From JACDDK01 sp038198445 (GTDB lineage Bacteria; Actinomycetota; Rubrobacteria; Rubrobacterales; Rubrobacteraceae): a stretch of DNA of 7,518 bases. The notes below the pieces were generated by a model. It was not told the origin of the DNA, searched no databases, and saw only the letters and a program-made list of their open reading frames with translations. Position numbers and translations under genes: made by a program. Shown here in pieces: positions 1-4,648 of the stretch. Location: positions 1 through 7,518 of the forward strand of contig JBBPZZ010000130.1 in NCBI GenBank assembly GCA_038198445.1, written 5' to 3'. Numbering within the stretch: the stretch's first letter is position 1; the number at the start of each line of letters is the position of its first letter.

Positions 1-2
1 AG

Positions 3-128
3 ATCGGGGCTCGCACCCGCGAGGCCTTGATCGAAGCGCTGGGTGTGGCTCTCTCGGCGGTCAGCACCCAGGACGCTCATGGCTTCTTCAAGCATTGTGG
101 GTACAGAATATTGGTTCAATCGTTATGA
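3..128 (+). mobile_element. IS630-family transposase, C-terminal 41 residues (5' end outside window)
   Basis: Reading frame 3 is open from the first base to a TGA at 126-128 and gives 41 residues. They include TREALIEALGVALSAVSTQDA followed by HGFFKHCGY. The pattern of a helical tail ending in 'DA-x-G-F/W-F-x-H-C-G-Y' is typical of the extreme C terminus of IS630/Tc1-mariner-type DDE transposases, which cut and paste DNA at TA dinucleotides. The catalytic DDE residues lie upstream, outside the window, so whether the element is intact cannot be judged. The stop codon overlaps an ATG (ATGA at 125-128) that opens the truncated response regulator frame. The element's right end probably lies near the TA at 138-139, about 10 bases past the stop. 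The family call rests on remembered C-terminal motifs. Confidence 0.75.
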
Positions 129-376
129 CAAACACTGTAGATATACATCTGCCCGGAAAGAGCGGGTTGCAGGTGCTTGAGAGCCTTCGGGAGGATGCGA
201 GGACGCATCTCGTCCCGGTGATCCTGTTCTCCTCGTCCAACGAACACGAAGACGTCGTCGCGGGCTACGAGCTTGGGGCCAACTCCTACGTCACCAAGCC
301 GGCCAACTTCGAGAAGTTCTCCGAGGCCATGCGGTACCTGGGATGGTACTGGCTCAACTTCAATGAGTCGCCGTAG
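125..376 (+). pseudogene. Response regulator receiver domain, N-terminally truncated by an IS630-type element
   Basis: From 140 onward the frame matches the second part of a CheY-like receiver domain of the Rcp type. It has the phospho-acceptor Asp in VDIHLPGKSG (Asp codon 140-142), the Ser switch position in PVILFSSS, and the conserved Lys in GANSYVTKP. It ends in the stand-alone form YLGWYWLNFNESP without an output domain. A full domain has about 50-60 more residues before the phospho-acceptor, with the acidic pair that binds Mg2+; these are missing and replaced by transposase sequence. An ATG at 125 (or 95) could still start translation, and the 125 ATG overlaps the transposase stop, but the product would lack strand 1, helix 1 and the acidic pocket, so it should not be phosphorylated normally. 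The true N-terminal half is presumably on the far side of the element. The stop is TAG at 374-376. Confidence 0.75.
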
Positions 377-388
377 GAAGATTCTCCA

Positions 389-407
389 CTACCCTCAAAC
401 TGGGTAG
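389..407. repeat. Small inverted repeat after the response regulator remnant
   Basis: CTACCC (389-394) and GGGTAG (402-407) can pair into a 6-bp stem with a 7-nt loop, 12 bases after the response regulator stop. No T-run follows on either strand, so it is at best a weak terminator. Nothing else was recognised in the gap 377-498. Confidence 0.25.
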
Positions 408-498
408 GTAGATTGTCCCCAGGCATCTGGTCTCCAAGATGGTCGGTGAAGACTCAGATCCCGCACCACTGATTTACCGTGAGACCGGCCTCGTCGGC

Positions 499-936
499 TC
501 AGTCGCGCCAGGGTCGCGAGCGGTCGCGGAGCAGCCACCACGCCGAGGCGAGATGGATAGCTGCCGCGGCTGCCGGAACGATGGCCTGGCCTCTGATACG
601 GTAGCTCGCCCCGATCAGCGAGTCAGCGGCCTGCACGACACCCGCAAAGACCAGGAAGGCGCCGAGCCAGCTGTGGGACCGGAGAAGGATAAAGGCGACG
701 ACCATCGCGGAGAGGGGTAGACTTCGGGCAGCATACATCTTTGCGTAGAACTCGGCAGCCGGGGTCACTTCTTGCCCCTCAGGCAGCAGCAGTCCCGGGT
801 CGACCAGCACCGCCACGGCAGAACCGCCGGAACCCAGGGCCGCGACAGCGTTGGCGGCGTCTATCGTCCACCGAACCACGCCGACCGACGAGCCATAACT
901 CACTTCTCTCTCTGAGTAACTCCGTCTCCGAACCAT
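499..936 (-). CDS. Small four-helix membrane protein, DUF4267-like
   Basis: The 145-aa product is hydrophobic, with likely membrane segments around residues 27-45, 72-86, 90-110 and 116-136. The layout resembles DUF4267-type proteins: a first helix, a short loop, a 'Y-x-A-R-x-L-x-L' stretch at the start of helix 2 (MYAARSLPLS, 67-76), an Asp inside or after helix 3 (AADSLIGA) and a His in helix 4 (AAIHLASAWWLL). Function of that family is unknown. G/C at third codon positions becomes consistent only after about residue 14, and no clear Shine-Dalgarno precedes the ATG at 936. The GTG at 901-903, preceded by a purine run (GAGAGAGAA), is a possible alternative start. The gene lies 55 nt downstream of a 54-aa ORF that follows polX, on the same strand, so co-transcription is plausible. 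That it is a real gene is likely; the family name is tentative. Confidence 0.6.
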   Translation of the reverse strand: MVRRRSYSEREVSYGSSVGVVRWTIDAANAVAALGSGGSAVAVLVDPGLLLPEGQEVTPAAEFYAKMYAARSLPLSAMVVAFILLRSHSWLGAFLVFAGVVQAADSLIGASYRIRGQAIVPAAAAAIHLASAWWLLRDRSRPWRD

Positions 937-991
937 TCGATCATGCTAGCATCCGCGCCTGGAGCACACAATAATCCGATGGTCACCGGAA

Positions 992-1156
992 CTATCGAGT
1001 TCGCCCTGGTACTGCGGCGCGCATTATCTGGGCGATAGGCTGCGGGAGGCTATTAGCCCAGAGCCCCCGAGCGACGAGCGCGTGCCAGATGATCTGGCCC
1101 AGGTTCCCTTCGGAGGCCAGGTAGCTGTCCGCGAGGGCGGAGAAAGAGTCTGTCAC
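992..1156 (-). CDS. 54-aa GTG-start protein of unknown function, directly behind polX
   Basis: A GTG at 1154-1156 begins 3 nt after the polX TAG, and the frame runs 54 codons to a TAG at 992-994. The purine-rich GGGAAG at 1163-1168, inside the last polX codons, sits 6 nt before the GTG and could act as ribosome binding site, giving translational coupling. Third codon positions are mostly G or C through roughly codon 46, like the neighbouring real genes. The product begins (M)TDSFSALADSYLASEGN and continues LGQIIWHALVARGLWANS, then LPQPIAQIMRAAVPGRTR. It looks like a soluble, mostly helical peptide with two Trp residues and no signal peptide. I do not recognise a family. The tight spacing, codon bias and plausible start together argue that it is expressed; it is easily missed because it is short and lacks an ATG. 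Confidence 0.5.
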   Translation of the reverse strand: MTDSFSALADSYLASEGNLGQIIWHALVARGLWANSLPQPIAQIMRAAVPGRTR

Positions 1157-1159
1157 GGG

Positions 1160-2866
1160 CTACTTCCCGTTCTTCAGAAACTCCTGGAACTCCGTCCACG
1201 CCATGCAGTTGATGACGCTTTCTTTCCCGACCCACGCCCTCCGCGCCTGCGAGACGCCGAACTTCATGAAGCTCAGGGCCGTCTCGTCGTGGGCGTCGGT
1301 GTCTATGGTGATGCTGATCCCGGCCTCCACTGCTTCGCGGACGTAGGGGACCGAGAGGTCCAGACGGTCCGGGTAGGAGTTGAGCTCCAGGGCGGTGTTC
1401 GTGGCGGCGGCTTCTCTTATGAGGCGGGATACGTCCACGGCGTAGGGTTCGCGGCGGTTGAGGATGCGCCCGGTAGGGTGGGCGATGGTCCGGACGTAGG
1501 GGTTGTTGATGGCCCGGATGATGCGCTCCGTCATCGCCTTTTCGCCGACCTGGAACGAGGTGTGGACGGCGGCGACCACGAAGTCCAGCTCGGCGAGCAA
1601 GGCGTCCTCGTAGTCGAGCGAACCGTCCTTGAGTATGTCTACTTCCGAGCCGCAGAGGAGATGTATTTCACTGTACTGCTCGTCCGCCTTTCGTACGGCC
1701 GCCATCTTGGCCTTCAGGCGCTCTGGAGAGAGGCCGTTGGCTACTCGCAGGCTCTGGGAGTGGTCGCAGAAGACGAGGTACTCGTAGCCGAGTTCGATTG
1801 CTGCCTCGGCCATGCTCTCGATGGTGCCGCGCCCGTCAGAGTAGTTGGTGTGGACGTGCAGGTCGCCGCGCACGTCGGAGACTTCGATGAGGTCTGGCAA
1901 CTCGCCTTTCTCTGCGGCTTCCATCTCCCCGGCGTCCTCGCGCAGCTCGGGCGGGATGTAGGCGAGGCCGAGGCGGGCGTAGAGTTCGGTTTCATCGGCC
2001 ACCGGCTCGTAGTCGCCGGTGCCTTCCTTTGCCAGGCCGTACTCGGAAATGTTGATGCCCATTTTCACGGCCCGCTCGCGCAGCACTATGTTGTGGGCCT
2101 GGCTGCCGGTGAAGTGGTGGAGCAGCGAGCCGTAGGCTTCAGGGGCGACTATCCGCAGGTCCGCCTCGATCCCGTCGCACAAGATAAAGACTTTCTTCGG
2201 GCCGTGGGCCAGGACCTCGTCCACGAACGGGGCCTCGGCGAAGTCGTCGGCGAGAGACTGGGGGTCGGCGCTGGCGGCGACGATGTCCAGGTCGCCTATG
2301 GTCTCCTTCCGGCGGCGGAGTGAACCGGCGAGTTCCGCCCGCTCCGTCGCGGGGTGGTCTCGCACGAAGGAGAGCAGGTGTTCACCGAGCGCCGTCGCGT
2401 GGTTCAGGAGCATCCGGCGTTCGGTGGCGTTGTAGGTCCTGGCTGCGCGCACGATCTTATCCGCGCTCTTCTTGCCGAAGCCCTTGAGGGAGGCGAGACG
2501 GCTCTCGTCCATCTCCGAGATCTCCTCGACGCTCGTGACATCAAGCTCGCGCCACAGGCGTCCGGCGGTGCGTGGTCCGACGCTCGGGAGGCGCGTCACT
2601 TCGACCAGGCCGGGTGGTATCTCCTCGGCAAGCTCCGCGAGGATTTGCGGGGTGCGGTCTTCGGAAAGATCCCGGATCACCTCGGCCGTCGTCCCGCCTA
2701 CGTGGGGCAGGCTTTTCAGATCCTCGACTTCTTTCACCGGACGGCCAAGGGCCGCCACGGATTCGGAGGCCCGCTGGTAGGCCAGGACCCGGTAGTGGGC
2801 TTCGTCTTTGATCTCCATGAGCGTTACGATGGTCTCAAGAGCGCGCACGATGTCGTTGTTCTGCAT
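1160..2866 (-). CDS. polX: DNA polymerase/3'-5' exonuclease PolX
   Basis: The 568-aa product has the full bacterial PolX layout and usual length. Residues 1-140 form the lyase-like helical part with helix-hairpin-helix motifs (LPHVGGTTAEVI 53-64, LPSVGPRTAGRL 93-104, LKGFGKKSADKIV 127-139). The X-family nucleotidyltransferase core follows, with GSLRRRKETIGDLDIV carrying Asp192 and Asp194 and the third catalytic Asp236 in ADLRIV, then HHFTGSQAHN. Residues about 333-568 are a PHP domain with metal ligands in DLHVHTNYSDG (His337, His339), FCDHS (Asp368, His369), Glu408, His435, His463 and DTDAH (Asp524, His526). In this family the polymerase part fills short gaps in repair and the PHP part gives Mn2+-dependent 3'-5' exonuclease and AP-site activity. 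All key residues are present, so it should be active. The ATG at 2864-2866 is preceded by GAGGGA with 8-nt spacing. It heads a minus-strand cluster and is divergent from the PAP2 gene. Confidence 0.96.
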   Translation of the reverse strand: MQNNDIVRALETIVTLMEIKDEAHYRVLAYQRASESVAALGRPVKEVEDLKSLPHVGGTTAEVIRDLSEDRTPQILAELAEEIPPGLVEVTRLPSVGPRTAGRLWRELDVTSVEEISEMDESRLASLKGFGKKSADKIVRAARTYNATERRMLLNHATALGEHLLSFVRDHPATERAELAGSLRRRKETIGDLDIVAASADPQSLADDFAEAPFVDEVLAHGPKKVFILCDGIEADLRIVAPEAYGSLLHHFTGSQAHNIVLRERAVKMGINISEYGLAKEGTGDYEPVADETELYARLGLAYIPPELREDAGEMEAAEKGELPDLIEVSDVRGDLHVHTNYSDGRGTIESMAEAAIELGYEYLVFCDHSQSLRVANGLSPERLKAKMAAVRKADEQYSEIHLLCGSEVDILKDGSLDYEDALLAELDFVVAAVHTSFQVGEKAMTERIIRAINNPYVRTIAHPTGRILNRREPYAVDVSRLIREAAATNTALELNSYPDRLDLSVPYVREAVEAGISITIDTDAHDETALSFMKFGVSQARRAWVGKESVINCMAWTEFQEFLKNGK

Positions 2867-2874
2867 CTAAGAAG

Positions 2875-2880
2875 TCCCTC
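2875..2880 (-). promoter_or_regulatory. Ribosome binding site of polX
   Basis: On the minus strand GAGGGA lies 8 nt upstream of the polX ATG, within a longer purine run (AGGAAAGAGGGA). It supports the choice of the ATG at 2864-2866 as start. Confidence 0.65.
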
Positions 2881-2907
2881 TTTCCTGGCTGATGGCCGCC
2901 ACAAGAG

Positions 2908-2913
2908 ATTATA
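2908..2913 (-). promoter_or_regulatory. Candidate -10 element for polX
   Basis: The minus strand reads TATAAT here, an exact match to the sigma-70-type -10 consensus, about 41 nt upstream of the polX ATG. The -35 position at a 17-nt spacing reads AGTTTG, a poor match, so the promoter is weak or depends on an activator. On the plus strand the same stretch reads ATTATA and might partly serve the divergent PAP2 gene, but no good -35 is visible there either. Confidence 0.4.
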
Positions 2914-2951
2914 CGTGGGTGAGTAAGAACCAAACTGGATAGAATCTACAA

Positions 2952-3683
2952 ATGCAAAGCCGGAGGGTACAGAAGGTTCTCGATTGGATCTCTCACCGCC
3001 TGGGACTGACGCTCACCGCCGGTCTCTTGGCCGGGCTGCTGGTCTCCGCCGGTGTAATATCCGCCTTCGCGAAGCTGGCCGACGACGTCGTCGAGGGAGA
3101 GAGCCGCCGGTTCGACAAATCGGTGTTGCTCTGGATCCACACCCACTTCCCCGGCTGGCTGAACGAGCCGATGCGCCTCATAACAGCCCTCGGCTACTAC
3201 TACGTCGTAATCCCGCTCCTCGTGATCGCCGTCCTCGTCTTCCACCGCAAGGGCTGGAAGCTCTCCGCAGTCCTCCTCTGCGTCTCCACGGTCGGGGGCA
3301 TCATCCTCACCACCCTCCTGAAAGACGTGTTCCAGCGCGCCCGACCGGAACTCTTCGATTCGGGCTACAAGGCGTCTTTCTACTCGTTCCCGAGCGGTCA
3401 CGCCACGGTCGCCGTCGTCTTCTACGGGATGCTCACCGTGATCCTTGCCTACCGGCTCGAAGGTGTCAGACGCTGGCTGCTCGCCGCCGGCGGGATATTC
3501 CTGGTGCTGCTGATAGGCTTCTCGCGGCTCTATCTCGGCGTTCATTACCCGACGGACATACTGGCCGGATATCTCTCCGCGCTGATGTGGATCGCCACGG
3601 TCAGCGCTGTCTATTATCTCTGGATCTCTCTCCGCCAAAGACCTCACGCGGGGACCTCACGCGGGGACCGCAAACAGGCGTAA
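2952..3683 (+). CDS. PAP2-family membrane phosphatase (lipid phosphate or undecaprenyl-diphosphate phosphatase-like)
   Basis: The 243-aa product carries all three signatures of the type 2 phosphatidic acid phosphatase superfamily: K124-DVFQRARP-132 (motif 1), PSGH at 147-150 (motif 2, with the general-acid His150) and SRLYLGVHYPTD at 191-202 (motif 3, with the nucleophile His198). There are about six membrane segments, with the first near residues 18-40, and an extended loop with WIHTHFPGWLNEP at 61-73 before the second. Family members dephosphorylate phosphatidate, phosphatidylglycerol phosphate or undecaprenyl diphosphate with the active site facing outward; sequence alone does not decide which. 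The ATG at 2952 has only a weak upstream GGATAG. The last dozen or so codons contain a 13-bp tandem duplication (3641-3666) that changes the reading frame of the tail. The gene stands alone on the plus strand, divergent from polX. Confidence 0.92.
   Translation: MQSRRVQKVLDWISHRLGLTLTAGLLAGLLVSAGVISAFAKLADDVVEGESRRFDKSVLLWIHTHFPGWLNEPMRLITALGYYYVVIPLLVIAVLVFHRKGWKLSAVLLCVSTVGGIILTTLLKDVFQRARPELFDSGYKASFYSFPSGHATVAVVFYGMLTVILAYRLEGVRRWLLAAGGIFLVLLIGFSRLYLGVHYPTDILAGYLSALMWIATVSAVYYLWISLRQRPHAGTSRGDRKQA
3641..3666 (+). repeat. 13-bp tandem duplication in the 3' end of the PAP2 gene
   Basis: ACCTCACGCGGGG occurs twice in direct succession (3641-3653 and 3654-3666). Because 13 is not a multiple of 3, the second copy moves the tail into another frame: the present end is RQRPHAGTSRGDRKQA, whereas a single copy would give RQRPHAGTANRRKT. 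Both tails are basic and cytoplasmic, so function is probably unaffected. Confidence 0.85.
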
Positions 3684-3829
3684 AACCTGAGAAACCGTCG
3701 TTTACCAGCGCTCGCAACTCCTCCCGCGTACCCGGACGATTGCGGCTGAGTAGGATTGTTCCTGAAGCAGCATTGCACACCCAAATTTCCTGCCTGGGAC
3801 GCTAGAGAAAGTGGACCCCACGCATTGTG
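3684..3829. other. Gap between PAP2 gene and COG4705 remnant; no supported gene
   Basis: This stretch holds the unrelated 3' tail of the chimeric COG4705 frame. On the minus strand a GTG at 3778-3780, preceded by AGGA at 7-nt spacing, opens a 59-codon frame (SGTILLSRNRPGTREELRAL is part of it) that ends at 3601, inside the antisense of the PAP2 gene. I do not recognise it. It could be debris of the sequence that replaced the end of the COG4705 gene. No terminator between the converging genes was seen. Confidence 0.3.
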
Positions 3830-3863
3830 CCGGAAGGCCGCCGGGTAGCTGACAGCCTTCCGG
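3830..3863. repeat. 9-bp perfect inverted repeat at the end of COG4705 homology
   Basis: CCGGAAGGC (3830-3838) and GCCTTCCGG (3855-3863) are perfect reverse complements separated by 16 nt. No T-run follows on either strand, so a standard intrinsic terminator is unlikely. The inner arm coincides with the last recognisable residues (S-G-R-L) of the broken COG4705 gene, so the repeat sits exactly at the breakpoint. It may be a small palindromic repeat or the end of a lost element. Confidence 0.6.
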
Positions 3864-4130
3864 AGACGCTGATAACCGCAAGAGCCAGTAGACGCCCGGC
3901 ACGTACTGGCGAAGCCGGAACTGGACGGCCAGCGCGACGGCCAGAAAAACGCTCAGGATGATGGTCGTGATGGTCAGGCCCAGGTGGAGGTTGATGTTGA
4001 GGAAATCCGCGGCGGTCTCGCCGACGGTGGTACACAAGACCTTGATGATCCAGAAGAAGATGGTGACCTCGGGGACCTTGTTCAACATCCTCTTCGCGAT
4101 ATCCCCCCGATCCGTTTTCGGCTCGCTCAT
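3853..4130 (-). pseudogene. COG4705-type membrane protein, frameshifted and 3'-truncated
   Basis: From the ATG at 4128-4130 the first 83 residues match the N-terminal part of COG4705-like integral membrane proteins: LNKVPEVTIFFWIIKVLCTT, then VGETAADFLNINLHLGLT, a second membrane segment (about 50-71) and FRLRQYVPGVYWL. After Leu83 (about 3882) this frame turns into non-membrane sequence, while the frame one base back continues the family pattern as LALAVISVSGRL to about 3853. This points to a net one-base deletion. Beyond that, no family similarity is visible in any frame, although complete members are some 200-250 aa with further repeats of the same helix pattern. The original frame happens to stay open to a stop at 3702, giving a 142-aa chimeric ORF with an unrelated tail that might be mistaken for an intact gene. 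The family call is from memory; its function is not established. Confidence 0.7.
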
Positions 4131-4306
4131 GCTCGCACCGTCCCACGATCAGGGCGCTTGCGCCCCCTCCGGTAGTTCGCCAGGTTAAGCAATACACGCT
4201 CCTTTCTTCTTGGGAGAAACTCTCTGCCTCTCCTCTAGCGGTGCGCATCCTAACTACTGTTTGTAAGAGTTGATTAAGAATCTGGTTACAAGAGCGTTAC
4301 AAATCG
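4131..4306. other. Upstream region of COG4705 remnant and of the 4307-6808 cluster; AT-richer, with repeats
   Basis: No coding signal is seen. GGGCGC-TT-GCGCCC (4152-4165) is a self-complementary stretch that would lie in the leader of the COG4705 remnant. From about 4245 the sequence becomes clearly more AT-rich than the surrounding genes. GTTACAA occurs twice, at 4285-4291 and 4296-4302 (11-bp period, one helical turn), and TTGTAA (4261-4266) is the reverse complement of its core. This could be a regulator site or promoter region for the plus-strand genes, but no consensus -35/-10 pair is convincing. Confidence 0.3.
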
Positions 4307-4507
4307 ATGAGAATATCCGTGTCGCCATTACCAGAAACCGGGGAAAACGTTTGCCGAGAGCTTCTCGACCTCACGGCCGAGCGGAGTGTCAGGGTACGGT
4401 TATCTTACTTTTTGGACCCTCTGGATAAGACCGCATGCGAGAAAGCTCGCTGTAACGCCCCGATCAAAAAAGTTAGGTCGTCAACTAATCTTGTAGTCTT
4501 CTCATGA
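4307..4507 (+). CDS. Doubtful 66-aa ORF upstream of the glycosyltransferase gene
   Basis: A 66-codon ATG frame with no clear Shine-Dalgarno and mixed third-position base use, unlike the strongly G/C-ending codons of polX. The product (start MRISVSPLPETGENVCRELL) has three Cys and no membrane segment, signal peptide or recognised motif. Its TGA overlaps the ATG of the next short ORF (ATGA at 4504-4507). That arrangement is typical of coupled genes but also common by chance. It may well be non-coding. Confidence 0.2.
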   Translation: MRISVSPLPETGENVCRELLDLTAERSVRVRLSYFLDPLDKTACEKARCNAPIKKVRSSTNLVVFS

Positions 4508-4647
4508 AATTCTTAAGGTTCGGCGAAATACTTGGGGTTATGAGGAGCGTGAGCAACTATTGGCTTCGCGTTTCGCGAGGTAGGGTACTTGTTTACGCAA
4601 GGTTTTCCACGATGGGTTGCTACAGCGGCCACGTTTTGAATCACTAA
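4504..4647 (+). CDS. Possible 47-aa leader ORF abutting the glycosyltransferase start
   Basis: This frame begins MKFLRFGEILGVMRSVSN, is basic (six Arg, one Lys), and ends with TAA at 4645-4647, one base before the ATG of the 719-aa gene. No Shine-Dalgarno is seen before its ATG; an internal ATG at 4540 follows GGGG closely. Since the downstream gene also lacks a Shine-Dalgarno, translation of this ORF could deliver ribosomes to it. No family is recognised and chance is a real alternative. It includes the hairpin TCGCG-TTT-CGCGA (4566-4578). Confidence 0.3.
   Translation: MKFLRFGEILGVMRSVSNYWLRVSRGRVLVYARFSTMGCYSGHVLNH
4566..4578. repeat. Short hairpin in the leader of the glycosyltransferase gene
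   Basis: TCGCG and CGCGA form a perfect 5-bp stem around TTT, extendable by a T-G and a C-G pair on the outside (4564-4580). It lies about 70 nt before the 4649 ATG. No T-run follows, so a leader RNA structure is more likely than a terminator. Confidence 0.3.
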
Positions 4648-4648
4648 T

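Noticed and set aside
389..407. Hairpin as an intrinsic terminator of the response regulator remnant
   Set aside because: Stem is only 6 bp with a 7-nt loop and there is no following T-run.
1082..2323. 413-codon plus-strand open frame
   Set aside because: It is antisense to polX, whose catalytic motifs are all intact; long antisense frames are expected in high-GC DNA, and the translation resembles no family.
2984..3805. 273-codon plus-strand frame and a 233-codon minus-strand frame (2946-3647) over the PAP2 gene
   Set aside because: Both are shadows of the PAP2 gene, Arg/Pro-rich or charged without motifs, while the PAP2 frame has all three signatures.
3780..3830. GAAAGTGGACCCC-like sequence as an IS terminal repeat
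   Set aside because: It is reminiscent of some IS ends, but no matching second end or transposase lies in the window, so it cannot be supported.
3802..4248. 148-codon minus-strand ORF
   Set aside because: Mostly an out-of-frame reading of the COG4705 remnant (His/Arg/Gly-rich). Only its stretch LALAVISVSGRL is meaningful, as the post-frameshift continuation.
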